DNA of 64,000 nucleotides, taken from assembly GCA_013403005.1 (NCBI GenBank), contig JACBOA010000007.1:186001-250000 (forward strand). The letters are read 5' to 3'. Made by a program: the position numbers and the translations under genes. The notes under the pieces were generated by a model. It had not been told where the DNA came from. It did no database searches and saw only the letters and a program-made list of their open reading frames with translations. This document shows, piece after piece, positions 1 to 8,209 of the stretch; the stretch's first letter is position 1, and every line of letters starts with the position of its first letter. This DNA comes from Methanobacteriaceae archaeon (GTDB lineage: Archaea > Methanobacteriota > Methanobacteria > Methanobacteriales > Methanobacteriaceae).

Positions 1-120
1 AACAGGTGACACTTCATCAGATTTTTTTATTTCTCGAATTTTCTGTATCTGGGCCAATGGACTGATAAAGGTCACCACTGCGAATATGCTGGCCATTAGA
101 CCTATAATTTCAATTGACAT
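1..120 (-). CDS. SemiSWEET/PQ-loop-like membrane transporter, N-terminal part only
   Basis: Reading leftward from the ATG at 120-118 gives 40 open residues that run off the window edge. They start MSIEIIGLMASIF and continue with a hydrophobic helix, then SPLAQIQKIREIKKSDEVSP. The order of a helix, a Pro-Leu-x-Gln turn, a basic stretch and a Ser-x-Asp-x-(V/I)-Ser-Pro end is typical of the first helix and PQ-loop of SemiSWEET/MtN3 sugar transporters. These are half-size membrane proteins of about 90 residues that work as dimers. Only the first third is visible, so substrate and completeness cannot be judged. Confidence 0.6.
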   Translation of the reverse strand, partial: MSIEIIGLMASIFAVVTFISPLAQIQKIREIKKSDEVSPV

Positions 121-391
121 TTTTATATTCTCTTTTTATATAATTCAACAATCTCTGATGGTATTTCCTTTATTGGAAGATATGAAAAACTTATTTAGAG
201 TAATACCTTGATAAGAGATTTTTGATGCTCAGGATCAGGTAATTATGGTAAATTCCATCGATGAAGTTTAATTTGATCATCATTTGATGTCTGTAATAGT
301 TTCATCACTTTTTAAGTATCTCTAAATAGTCTTTAATAGAGTGTAAATTAATAAAATTGCAACTACACTTTAATGGATTCAAACTTATGGG

Positions 392-754
392 TTACAATTT
401 CTTTATAACCGCCCAATCCCCCTCTTCAACACTCTTCAATACATCCAAACCCTCAATTACCAGTCCAATATGATTAACATCAGAAGCAGGCTGAGAATCT
501 CCGAAAAAAATACAGAATGCTTTTCCAGGTGGCCAGTAGGATATGTCCCCCTTTTCTGAGGATGGTGAGGGGTTTTCATAATCTGCTTCCAAGGGTATAG
601 GAAAATAGATTTCATCCTGCCAAAGCTGGATTTCTCCTTCCATGGGCAAGTTTTCATAGAATAAATCTGCAGTTTTAGGGTTCCGGTCATCTAGAACTCC
701 TCTTAGTTTCCCTTTTTCTAATATTTCAATCTCTATCTCTAATTTCATCGCCAT
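392..754 (-). CDS. cyclophilin-like fold protein (TM1367/DUF369-type)
   Basis: The product has 120 residues and no signal peptide or membrane segment. The segment from residue 30 to 60 (ENLPMEGEIQLWQDEIYFPI), followed by GDISYWPPGKAFCIFFG at about residues 69-85 and a final VNHIGLVIEGLD, matches the small cyclophilin-like beta-barrel family typified by Thermotoga TM1367. That family shares the cyclophilin fold but lacks the usual peptidyl-prolyl isomerase active site, and its role is unknown. The gene lies 39 bp downstream of deoC on the same strand and may be cotranscribed with it. Any functional link to deoxyribose metabolism is inference. Confidence 0.7.
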   Translation of the reverse strand: MAMKLEIEIEILEKGKLRGVLDDRNPKTADLFYENLPMEGEIQLWQDEIYFPIPLEADYENPSPSSEKGDISYWPPGKAFCIFFGDSQPASDVNHIGLVIEGLDVLKSVEEGDWAVIKKL

Positions 755-793
755 TAATCTATTCCCCCTTCTTTTAATCCATTTGCTTTGAAT

Positions 794-1465
794 CTATTCT
801 GTCTGGTTTAGAAGATCCTCCATTATCTGCACCCCAGTGGAGGTGCCAATTTTACTGGCCCCTGCATCAATCATGGCCATGGCAGTTTTCAGGTCCCTTA
901 TTCCACCTGCTGCTTTCACTCCCATTTCCATACCCACAGTATCCCGCATAAGCTGAACATCCTCTACTGTAGCCCCAGTAACTCCAAATCCTGTGGATGT
1001 TTTCACGTAATGGGCTCCTGCTTCACGGGCCAGCTGGCAGGCGGTTATCTTCTCATCATGTGTTAATAGGGCGGTTTCCAGTATGACCTTCACCACACAT
1101 CCCCGTGCTGCACCCACCACCCCAGCGATATCGGCCTGTACCAGAGAGTGGTGTCCGGATTTCATGGCTCCTACGTTCATAACCATATCCAGCTCTGATG
1201 CACCGTTGGCTACAGCCTCTTCCGCTTCAAAGGCTTTGGCTTGTGGTGTTTGCACTCCGAAAGGGAATCCTATAACCACACAGACTTGGGTGTTGGAGTT
1301 TTCCAGCAGTTCACTTGCCAGTGAAGCCTGGGTTGGTGTTACACAGACACAGCTAAAGTCATAGTAATCTGCCTCCTGGCAGAGAACCTCTATATCTTTA
1401 TCTGTAGCATCCCTCTGTACATTGGTATGGTCAATCATTCCTGCCAGTTCCTCTATGGATATCAT
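794..1465 (-). CDS. deoC: deoxyribose-phosphate aldolase
   Basis: The product has 223 residues, the usual length for DeoC, a TIM-barrel class I aldolase that splits 2-deoxyribose 5-phosphate into glyceraldehyde 3-phosphate and acetaldehyde. Visible signatures are IDHTN near the N-terminus, ELDMVMNVGA with the conserved Asp (D93), the Schiff-base lysine in VKTSTGF (K155) and the second lysine in GVKAAGGIR (K184). All catalytic positions appear intact. The downstream neighbour on the same strand is the cyclophilin-like gene. The upstream gap to elp3 is only about 130 bp and AT-rich, consistent with a promoter of its own. Confidence 0.95.
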   Translation of the reverse strand: MISIEELAGMIDHTNVQRDATDKDIEVLCQEADYYDFSCVCVTPTQASLASELLENSNTQVCVVIGFPFGVQTPQAKAFEAEEAVANGASELDMVMNVGAMKSGHHSLVQADIAGVVGAARGCVVKVILETALLTHDEKITACQLAREAGAHYVKTSTGFGVTGATVEDVQLMRDTVGMEMGVKAAGGIRDLKTAMAMIDAGASKIGTSTGVQIMEDLLNQTE

Positions 1466-1594
1466 ACAATCAATCCCTCCGTTTATGGTATTTTAAGTAT
1501 CTAGCTACATTCAAGTACTATTTAGTATTTTGATGTTAAGATGTATTTTTTTACATATTGAATCATTTTAACTCGCATAGGCATAAATAAATAT

Positions 1595-3379
1595 TTAAAC
1601 TAATTTTTTAGCCATATAAGGTCCTTTTCTTTCATATCCAAACTTACGGTAATAGTTACGAACTCCTATACCACTGGTGATGAGTATTTCTTTTTTATCA
1701 TACTCCTCGGCACTGATAAGTTCTGCTTTTTTGATCAGTTCTTCACCGTAGCCTTTGTGCTGCCATAATTCCTCGGATCTTTCCCCCAGGGGCATCATGG
1801 GTCCGTAAACATGCAATTCTCTGATTAATGCAGTGTTTTCAGTCACTTCAGGTCGGTGTGCATGTTCAGACGGCATGCGTAGCCTTAAAAATCCAAGGAG
1901 GACATCTGATTTTGTATCTTCCATGGAAAGGAATATCTCATCCCCTTTACTGGCTAAATAATCCTCTCTCATGAGTTTAACATTCTCTTCATGGGTATGT
2001 GTTCCCTTTGCAGCCTGATGTCCTACTTCTCGGCAACGGATGCACTGGCACTGAATTTCTTCTTCTTTAAGTTGTTTATATACCAGTTCACCCAGATTAG
2101 ACTTTAAAACTCCTGCTTCTATGAGTTGAGAGGGAATATCTCTCTGAATGCGCATGGTACGCACCCATTTAGGCAGAATCTTTTTCACTTCGACTATGAG
2201 TTCAACTGCCTCTTCTGTGGAATAAGGATGGTATTTTCCTTTCTTCCATAATTCGTAGAGTTGGGATCCTTTAGTCACCAGGCAGGGATAGATCTTCAAC
2301 ATGTCTGGTCTGAAATTTTCCTCAGAAAAGAGTCTCCTAAACATCCTCAGGTCCCTTTCAGGGTCAGAGAAAAGACCCGGCATGAGATGCATAGCCACTT
2401 TAATCCCGGAATCCTTTAAAATGCGGGTTGCGTCTATAACATCCTGCACACGGTGGCCTCGTTCTACACGGTGATAAATGTAGTTGTAGATTGTCTGCAC
2501 ACCCAACTCCACACGGGTAACGCCCATGTTAAGCATGCGATTTACATCCTCTTTTTTAGAGTAATCAGGCCTTGTTTCAAAAGTCATTCCCACACAACGG
2601 ATACTGGAGGTTTCATTGGCTTTTTGAACATCCTCCAAGTACCGGAATCCATAAAGCGCATTTTTGTCTTTAGATATATTTGGAATTAGTTCCCCTGCAT
2701 GGGAAATTTTATTTCCATCACCAGAATTCATCCCATTATCTGATATTTGTTTTTCATCACATGAGAACATTCCATTGTCTGGTATTTGTTTTTCATCACC
2801 TGCGAACATTCCATTGTCTGATATCTCTTTTCTATCATCTGAAACCATGGCTGATTGTTTTAATCCAAAATCAGTCATTGCCTGAAGGCACTGGGTGATG
2901 AACCACTCCTGGAAGCACAAATACCTGGAGGGGAAAGTACCTCCCATTATTATGAGCTCAACTTTATCCAGTGGGTGGCCAATGCTCTCTAACTGTTGCA
3001 GCCGATTATAAACTTGTCTGTAAGGATTAAAATCATACATTCTTGCTCTCAGTGCTGCTGGTTCTTCTCCCGTATAACTGGGGGGTGCTAGTGTACTTTC
3101 AGGACAGTAAAGGCACCTACCATGGGGGCATTTATGAGGAGGGCACATCACAGCCACCACTGCCACGCCGGAAATGGTTCTGGTTGGTTTTTTCTTCAAA
3201 ATCGGAATAATATGTTCTTTTTCATCCGCCCTGGCTTGTTGGAGAATTTCTGAATTTTTGGGAAACTTTTTAAGTCCATAGTCACGGCAAACCTTGAATT
3301 TAGCCTTTTCCAAGTCCTTCCGGTTTTTAATTTTACCATTTAATATATCTTTAATTATGGATCTAGCAGCATCTTCCAT
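1595..3379 (-). CDS. elp3: Elp3-type tRNA uridine(34) acetyltransferase/radical SAM enzyme
   Basis: The product has 594 residues with an N-terminal radical SAM half and a C-terminal GNAT acetyltransferase half. Elp3 modifies C5 of uridine 34 in tRNA anticodons from acetyl-CoA. The iron-sulfur cysteines lie in CPPHKCPHGRCLYCPES near residues 78-94 (Cx4Cx2C, normal for Elp3). TRVELGVQTIYNYI and MRIQRDIPSQLIEAGV are strong Elp3 signatures, and ELHVYGPMMPLGER plus HKGYGEELIKKAE mark the acetyl-CoA binding half. The oddity is an insertion after about residue 170 made of three to four copies of a 13-14-residue unit built on DEKQISDNGMF. It should sit in a loop of the radical SAM barrel. The start has a good ribosome site (ggagaagaacaaATG). 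Confidence 0.95.
   Translation of the reverse strand: MEDAARSIIKDILNGKIKNRKDLEKAKFKVCRDYGLKKFPKNSEILQQARADEKEHIIPILKKKPTRTISGVAVVAVMCPPHKCPHGRCLYCPESTLAPPSYTGEEPAALRARMYDFNPYRQVYNRLQQLESIGHPLDKVELIIMGGTFPSRYLCFQEWFITQCLQAMTDFGLKQSAMVSDDRKEISDNGMFAGDEKQIPDNGMFSCDEKQISDNGMNSGDGNKISHAGELIPNISKDKNALYGFRYLEDVQKANETSSIRCVGMTFETRPDYSKKEDVNRMLNMGVTRVELGVQTIYNYIYHRVERGHRVQDVIDATRILKDSGIKVAMHLMPGLFSDPERDLRMFRRLFSEENFRPDMLKIYPCLVTKGSQLYELWKKGKYHPYSTEEAVELIVEVKKILPKWVRTMRIQRDIPSQLIEAGVLKSNLGELVYKQLKEEEIQCQCIRCREVGHQAAKGTHTHEENVKLMREDYLASKGDEIFLSMEDTKSDVLLGFLRLRMPSEHAHRPEVTENTALIRELHVYGPMMPLGERSEELWQHKGYGEELIKKAELISAEEYDKKEILITSGIGVRNYYRKFGYERKGPYMAKKLV
2715..2845. repeat. in-frame 39-bp tandem repeat inside elp3
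   Basis: Units starting near 2715, 2754 and 2793 are about 39 bp long, and a more diverged unit (42-bp step) follows at about 2835. The core is TCATCAC..GAACATTCCATT followed by GTCTG(A/G)TATTTG. On the minus strand they encode DEKQIPDNGMFSC, DEKQISDNGMNSG and the longer copy DDRKEISDNGMFAG. The period is a multiple of three, so the reading frame is kept. Copies differ at several positions, so this is not a very recent duplication. Confidence 0.85.
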
Positions 3380-3862
3380 TTGTTCTTCTCCAAAAACAGT
3401 TAATCAACCATTTAAGTTAATAAAAATTCATATTTCACTCTTTAAGGTTTTCTTTTAAAATTCTTTTTTTCAAGTTTCTTCACTTTAAAATTAGATTCGC
3501 TTGAAAATATATGTGTTAATTATTTAGTTTTTCCTTTAAGTACTTCCATAGTTCTCATAATATCAGTTCATCATATTATTAGACTATAAAAGAGATAGTA
3601 TTGCCATGGGAATGTCAAACATCCTGGAGATCTTAAAGGAGTATGTCATATTTTGACACAGATTAGGTTAATTAATTATTAATTGCTTTTAAGGGTATTA
3701 AATGACAGGGGATAGTTCGATACAGCCACATAATATGATAGGTTACAATTTAAGAATTAATTTGCTGTATTAAATCATATCTTTAAATTTAGTGGATATG
3801 AAGGCTTTTTAAATGGAAAAAAATTATATACACTAAAAAACAGAGAATAGAATGGTGTTTAA
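3380..3862. other. AT-rich intergenic region between divergent elp3 and PRC-barrel gene
   Basis: There is no convincing gene in these 483 bases. The region serves two divergent genes, so promoters for both should lie here. A clear TATA-like element (aattatata, about 3822-3830) stands some 32 bases before the PRC-barrel start codon. The only other reading frame of note is a 16-codon stretch at about 3606-3656 with no good support. Confidence 0.5.
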
Positions 3863-4144
3863 ATGAAAGTGAGCGACTTTTTCGGGCGAAGAGTTTTGGA
3901 TAAAAAAGCGAATGAAATAGGTAAAGTTGTGGATATGGTCATAAAACCAAAAGAGGGTGTTATATTAACTATGATCATATCAACCAGTGATTTTGGCCTT
4001 ACCAGAAAAGATCTGGAGATTGAAACTGCAGATATTGAAGAAGTGGGGGATTATATTTTATTAAATGTTGATAAGGAAGAATTAGAGGTTCGGACGAAGC
4101 CTGATGAGGTAAAAGAGAAAAGACGGTTGGATATAAAAAAATAA
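3863..4144 (+). CDS. PRC-barrel domain protein
   Basis: The product is a 93-residue soluble protein that is a single PRC-barrel. It opens with MKVSDFFGRRVLDKKANEIGKV, where the G-x-x-V-x-D pattern is typical. It continues with VVDMVIKPKEG and strands ending in VGDYILLNVD. Archaea carry many short stand-alone PRC-barrel proteins; the fold binds partner proteins or RNA, and its role in methanogens is not settled. A TATA-like box (about 3822-3830) and a GGTG ribosome site precede the ATG. The next gene (DUF2098) begins 34 bases downstream on the same strand, so the two are probably cotranscribed. Confidence 0.85.
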   Translation: MKVSDFFGRRVLDKKANEIGKVVDMVIKPKEGVILTMIISTSDFGLTRKDLEIETADIEEVGDYILLNVDKEELEVRTKPDEVKEKRRLDIKK

Positions 4145-4178
4145 TAGAATAAGAAAAGAATAAATGGGGGTGAAAAAA

Positions 4179-4517
4179 TTGGAAACAGTAATTTCGAAAG
4201 GTAAAGAGATTTCTATAGGTGCTCATGTAAGATACAGTGGTACTGGCAGTGCAGGTGAAGTTTTAGATATTCGCAGTGATGAGGAGGGGGTTTGGGCTAA
4301 GGTCGACACCACCCAATTATGGTACAACAGCCGATACCTGGAGCTTATGGATGAAGATGAATACCGGAAACTCGAATCCAGAAACTCTCTCAAGAAAGCC
4401 AGAAAACTCAATGAAGAAGAAGATGAGAAAGAAGTCACCAGGAAAAAAGTTGAACGTATCAAACAGAACTTAGAAGATGTTGATATGAGTGGTGAACTTT
4501 GTGATGGAGGAGGTTGA
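4179..4517 (+). CDS. DUF2098 family protein
   Basis: The N-terminal half (about residues 5-60) reads as a small beta-barrel: IGAHVRYSGTGSAGEVLDI, then GVWAKVDTTQLWYNSRYLEL. This fits the DUF2098 family of methanogens, whose function is unknown. The C-terminal half is a charged, probably coiled-coil helix rich in Lys, Glu and Arg. An upstream in-frame ATG (4164) overlaps the sequence gggggtga at 4166-4173, a near-perfect ribosome-binding site placed 6 bases before TTG at 4179. I therefore take TTG 4179 as the start, giving 112 residues. It probably forms an operon with the PRC-barrel gene upstream. Confidence 0.75.
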   Translation: METVISKGKEISIGAHVRYSGTGSAGEVLDIRSDEEGVWAKVDTTQLWYNSRYLELMDEDEYRKLESRNSLKKARKLNEEEDEKEVTRKKVERIKQNLEDVDMSGELCDGGG

Positions 4518-4666
4518 ATATATAAACTCCTCTAATTTCCTTATTTCTCATTCTTATTTTCATTAATCCGTTTTTTTTAATAATTCACTATTTTTCATAA
4601 TTCAAAACTAAATGCATATTTGCACGAATTATGAAGTTTTAAATCTCTCTGTTATTTATTTCCTTT

Positions 4667-5176
4667 CTAATTTTTTATATTACTGATACATTCTTTTAAT
4701 GATAGTTTCACTGCTGATTTGTCAACATTAAGCTCTTCCAATGCATTGACACTGTTAGTTCCCTGACTGGGCTTGTGCACAGGATCGCAAATGGTCTGGT
4801 TGTTGGCAGGCAAATGCACTGGGTCGCAGATAATTGGTTCAGAAACCATTTTATAAATGAAATAAACAGCAAAAAGTGTGACCAATCCGGATATAATAGC
4901 GATTGTAATCTTTATTTTTTCGTTCTGGATGAAATAGTCAATGAAACATGCAATAAAATAACTGAGTATAAGGCCTAAAACAAGAGGAATTGAAATGCTG
5001 AAAATAAACCGCAGAGGATTTGCTGAAAAGAAATAGGATGAAAAATATTTGAAGATGTGAAAAAGATTGCTGCTTTCAAGAATTATAATAATTAAAGCGC
5101 TAAATGGGATTATAAATAGGAGAAACAAAATTATTTTAAATTTATTTGGATAAAATATTAATCGCATATCTACCAT
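4667..5176 (-). CDS. membrane protein with repeated ICDPVH motif
   Basis: The product has 169 residues. The first 110 or so contain about four hydrophobic segments (IILFLLFIIPFSALIIII; FIFSISIPLVLGLILSYFI; ITIAIISGLVTLFAVYFIY and a short one). After the last helix comes a duplicated motif, PIICDPVHLPANNQT then TICDPVHKPSQG, and a short polar tail. The paired Cys-Asp-Pro-Val-His motifs could bind a metal or form disulfides; that is inference. No family was recognised. Start choice between MVDM codons 1 and 4 is open. Both flanking gaps are AT-rich, and it appears to be a single-gene unit. Confidence 0.55.
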   Translation of the reverse strand: MVDMRLIFYPNKFKIILFLLFIIPFSALIIIILESSNLFHIFKYFSSYFFSANPLRFIFSISIPLVLGLILSYFIACFIDYFIQNEKIKITIAIISGLVTLFAVYFIYKMVSEPIICDPVHLPANNQTICDPVHKPSQGTNSVNALEELNVDKSAVKLSLKECISNIKN

Positions 5177-5284
5177 AACATTATTTTATCTATTTTAATA
5201 TTTAATTTTTAAAGTGAGATAATAGGTGCTGATTCAAAAATTAAATAGAATTAATTAAAATTCTAAAACTTCCTTAAAACATGT

Positions 5285-6943
5285 TTAAATTCTTAAAAGT
5301 CTCCCCAGAGTATCTGAATTTTGAAGATAATCCCCCACACCTTTTTTAATAAATTTTTTCTCCATCATTTGAAATCTCCACATCTTCCCTGCCAGCCTAT
5401 CTGCTTTTTTGGCATGATCTCTGTAAAAAAGGGTCATATCATGAGCTAAAGTGTTTATTCTATTTTCAATGTTGGATTCAGCCACTAAACCGTAAATCTG
5501 GAGCAATGAATTTAATGTGAATGTATTACAAGTTTTAATAAGACTAATAGTTTCCTTTTTCAGTTTTTTAGTTTTTTTCCCAGGATAAAAACGCTGTATT
5601 AAATTCGCACGATAAGAAAGGGCAATGAGTTGGTGTGATAGTTCGCTGTAGGGTGAATCTTCCCGGTAAAATGTTAGGGTGGTCATGCGGAACATTTTCT
5701 CCACAGCATCATCTTCTATCTGATAATCCCATTTAGGCCAATTACCTCTTAAAAGCCCTCTATTTTTCACCATTTTTTCCAGGGGTGAGCCAGCCACTAT
5801 TTCTGCTCTTCCAAAATCAAAGGCCTTATCTATATTTTTATTCATGAAGTAAAGGTTCTGGTTAATTTCATTTAAATTTGCACGGGGATGGAACATCAGC
5901 AAATTAAAGGTTACTGCCATATCAAAATCTTCCAAAAGTTCCAGGGAAGTGTTGACTTCTTCAATTGTTGAACCGCGGGCTAAAGCTTTCAAACCACTGG
6001 CACTGGCATTTTCAACCCCTAAAAAAACTCCAACACAACCCATCTCCTCCATGATTGTGAGGATCTCTCTGTTAACACCATCAGGTCGTGTTTTTATTAG
6101 CATGGCTATTTCGTCTAGTTCCACTCCATGTTTCACCAGGGATTTTTTGAGGGATTTCAAGCGTTTTAAAGAGTCTTTTTTCCTCGGTAAAAGGAAATTA
6201 TCATCGTGGAACTGGAATAATTTCACCTTCTTTTTATGGTAGAGTCCTGCCATTTCCCTGGCCACATTTTCTGGAGTTCTCAGTGCGAAGGGTAATCCAT
6301 TTTTCATCTTATGGAAGGCACCAATGCAGCAGTATATGCAATGGGAATGAAAACATCCCCTGCTACTTACCAGAGTACCAAAACGTTCACCTAAACGGAT
6401 ATGGGGTTTTTCATCCCGCAATGGAAAAGATAACTGGTCTAGGTTCTGGAACTCATTTATTATGGGGTTTTCTATTAAAAAGATATCTTTTTCAGAATTA
6501 TTGCTCTTTGAAGATGTATAAACTAAATTTGGCACATCCTGTAAACTTTCATTGCGGATTAAAGCATTAATCAGTTTTAAGATGGGAGTTTCTCCTTCAA
6601 AACGGATGACTGAGCTGATGTTTTCATCTTCCAGAATTTTTGCGTATTCAAATGTTGGAAAGTGTCCTCCCACAGTTACGTGCACTGAGGGTTTTTTTTC
6701 TTTAATTTTCTCAATTAAATCCAGGAACATGGTAGCTTTGGACTGAAATGCCATGGAAACAGCCACCAAGTTAGGTTTGAAGGATTTCAATTGCTTTAAA
6801 ACATTCGGAAAATCTTTATAATCTGAGCAGGGAACGATTTTCACGGAATGTCCTTTACTTTGAAGTTCTGCTCCAAGATATCTGATGGCCAAGTTTTCTT
6901 CATTTTCTGATCCTATCAGCAGAACTTTTCCATATTTTTTCAT
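5285..6943 (-). CDS. B12-binding-domain radical SAM protein
   Basis: The product has 552 residues. Residues 1-130 look like a cobalamin-binding Rossmann domain (VLLIGSENEENLAIRYLGAE at the start, then VAVSMAFQS and HVTVGGHFPTFEY). The radical SAM barrel follows, with the cluster motif SSRGCFHSHCIYCCIGAFH. The spacing is Cx4Cx2C, instead of the common Cx3Cx2C. Further barrel signatures are FQFHDDNFLLPRK and MEEMGCVGVFLGVENAS. The C-terminal 150 residues are helical and charged. Proteins of this class do methylations and other radical chemistry on diverse substrates; the substrate here cannot be inferred. No neighbouring gene suggests a pathway. The ribosome site before the ATG is weak. Confidence 0.85.
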   Translation of the reverse strand: MKKYGKVLLIGSENEENLAIRYLGAELQSKGHSVKIVPCSDYKDFPNVLKQLKSFKPNLVAVSMAFQSKATMFLDLIEKIKEKKPSVHVTVGGHFPTFEYAKILEDENISSVIRFEGETPILKLINALIRNESLQDVPNLVYTSSKSNNSEKDIFLIENPIINEFQNLDQLSFPLRDEKPHIRLGERFGTLVSSRGCFHSHCIYCCIGAFHKMKNGLPFALRTPENVAREMAGLYHKKKVKLFQFHDDNFLLPRKKDSLKRLKSLKKSLVKHGVELDEIAMLIKTRPDGVNREILTIMEEMGCVGVFLGVENASASGLKALARGSTIEEVNTSLELLEDFDMAVTFNLLMFHPRANLNEINQNLYFMNKNIDKAFDFGRAEIVAGSPLEKMVKNRGLLRGNWPKWDYQIEDDAVEKMFRMTTLTFYREDSPYSELSHQLIALSYRANLIQRFYPGKKTKKLKKETISLIKTCNTFTLNSLLQIYGLVAESNIENRINTLAHDMTLFYRDHAKKADRLAGKMWRFQMMEKKFIKKGVGDYLQNSDTLGRLLRI

Positions 6944-7097
6944 GTTTAACCAGAAAAATGTGGGTGAAATTTATTCAGATACATATTCAGATAAATTTTA
7001 AAATCAATATTTACTTATTGTAATCTATATGTAATTGTATTATCTAATAATAATATCAATAGAAATATGTATTTATAACATTAATGGGGGTTGAAAG

Positions 7098-7340
7098 ATG
7101 GTTGAAAATAATCAAGAACAATACTGGATGCTGGGATTTTTAGGATTTCTAGGATTTTTGGGACTAAATGGGTTCACCTCCCATGATCCCTGGCAGTTTT
7201 TCCTATTCTGTCAGTTTGGACTTTTTGGCTTTTTCAACTTCAAATACCAGAACAAAGCTATAATGGCAATTGCACTTCTAGGTGTTGCACTGGGACTAAT
7301 ACTGGGAATATTAGGTATTTTAGGGATTATTAAGGTTTAA
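7098..7340 (+). CDS. small hydrophobic membrane protein (DUF3796-like)
   Basis: The product has 80 residues and is nearly all membrane. It has a GFLGFLGFLGLNGF helix start, a short polar turn with a DPWQFF motif, a second Phe-rich helix (FGLFGFFNFKYQN) and a third helix LLGVALGLILGILGILGII. The repeated GFLGFLGF followed by a Pro-Trp turn resembles DUF3796-type proteins often found beside regulators in Firmicutes and archaea. The start has a strong ribosome site (gggggttgaaagATG). It precedes the TetR gene on the same strand, separated by 163 bases that hold a probable TetR operator, so the regulator probably has its own promoter. Confidence 0.65.
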   Translation: MVENNQEQYWMLGFLGFLGFLGLNGFTSHDPWQFFLFCQFGLFGFFNFKYQNKAIMAIALLGVALGLILGILGILGIIKV

Positions 7341-7392
7341 TCTGCTTTTATATTTTTTTTACAAGTTGGTTAAAGGTAAATTTAAATACTAT

Positions 7393-7414
7393 TTTTTGCA
7401 AAGTTTTTGCAAAG
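7393..7414. repeat. 11-bp tandem direct repeat upstream of tetR
   Basis: TTTTTGCAAAG occurs twice head to tail (7393-7403 and 7404-7414). Each copy contains the palindrome TTTGCAAA. The pair lies 12 bases before the TetR-type inverted repeat, so it may be part of the same control region or simply a slippage product. Confidence 0.8.
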
Positions 7415-7425
7415 GCATAATACAT

Positions 7426-7438
7426 ACCGACGGTCGGT
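7426..7438. promoter_or_regulatory. probable TetR-family operator
   Basis: ACCGAC-G-GTCGGT is a perfect 6-bp inverted repeat around one central base, 65 bases before the start of the TetR gene. It is GC-rich in an AT-rich surrounding, and the form ACCGAC/GTCGGT is typical of TetR-family operators. Weak outer arms (ATACATA at 7420-7426, TATGTAT further right) extend the symmetry. The likely role, inferred, is autorepression of the gene at 7504 and perhaps control of the genes at 8210 and beyond. Confidence 0.65.
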
Positions 7439-7503
7439 TTTTAATATGTATTGTTGTTTTCTATCTAAATATGATGGATGATCAAAGTCTTTGGAGGTAA
7501 GTT

Positions 7504-8091
7504 ATGGCTCTGAGAAAATCAAGAGAAGAAAGAATAGATGAAATAACTCAAGCGGCTATTGAGGTATTCCTGGAAAAAGGATTTGAAAATACTACAATGG
7601 AGGCCATAGCCCAGAAAGCAGGAGTTAGCAAAGGAGGCCTTTACCACCATTTCAAGAGCAAGGATATGATCATGATCATGGCCAATGAGAAAATCAGTTC
7701 AAAAGTTCAGGAATTTATGGAAAACTCTATGAAATTTACATCAGCCAGTGAGGGAATACTGTATTACATTGAAAATTATATCCGTTACTGGCTGGAACAT
7801 CCCAAAGAAACTGCTTTTTTATTCATGTCTATAGCAAAAATAATGGAGAATCCCGAGCTATTAAAATATTACAAGCAGTACACTGCAGATTACCTGGAAT
7901 TTTTTCAAGGTGCATTTACTAAGGGGATTCAGAGGGGAGAATTCAAGCCTCACAATGTTAGTGTAAGCGCCCTAACTTTAATGTCCGCTCTGGATGGAGT
8001 TTTGGGTTATATGATATTTGATGATAAACTAAAATTGGAAGAAATTCTAGAGTGTTTTGAGGAGAAATTCATCAAATCCATTGAAAGATAG
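7504..8091 (+). CDS. TetR family transcriptional regulator
   Basis: The product has 195 residues. The N-terminal helix-turn-helix (about residues 10-57) shows the full TetR signature: AAIEVFLEKGFENTTMEAIA then AGVSKGGLYHHFKSKDMI. The C-terminal all-helical domain should hold a ligand pocket and a dimer interface (IENYIRYWLEHPKETAFLF). The ribosome site ggaggt precedes the ATG by 7 bases. The palindrome at 7426-7438 is the likely operator. The next gene on the strand, the EFR1-type protein at 8210, is a candidate target, but a gap of about 118 bases suggests that it has a separate promoter. Confidence 0.93.
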   Translation: MALRKSREERIDEITQAAIEVFLEKGFENTTMEAIAQKAGVSKGGLYHHFKSKDMIMIMANEKISSKVQEFMENSMKFTSASEGILYYIENYIRYWLEHPKETAFLFMSIAKIMENPELLKYYKQYTADYLEFFQGAFTKGIQRGEFKPHNVSVSALTLMSALDGVLGYMIFDDKLKLEEILECFEEKFIKSIER

Positions 8092-8116
8092 ATATTCTGG
8101 CCAAGTAATTGTAATT

Positions 8117-8144
8117 ATTTATTTAAACTTATTTATCTAAACTT
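8117..8144. repeat. 14-bp tandem direct repeat
   Basis: ATTTATTTAAACTT (8117-8130) is followed directly by ATTTATCTAAACTT (8131-8144), one mismatch apart. It lies in the AT-rich gap between the TetR gene and the EFR1-type gene and could carry TATA-like elements for the latter. Confidence 0.7.
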
Positions 8145-8209
8145 AAAAATTAATTTAAACATAAAATTTAGTCTAAAATCTCTTAAAAATTTAGGGGAGG
8201 ATGGTAAAT

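Noticed and set aside
3606..3656. Short plus-strand frame of 16 codons (MGMSNILEILKEYVIF)
   Set aside because: No ribosome site, no known family and too short to support; chance frames of this size are expected.
4164..4178. ATG 4164 as start of the DUF2098 gene
   Set aside because: It overlaps the ribosome-binding sequence gggggtga that serves TTG 4179.
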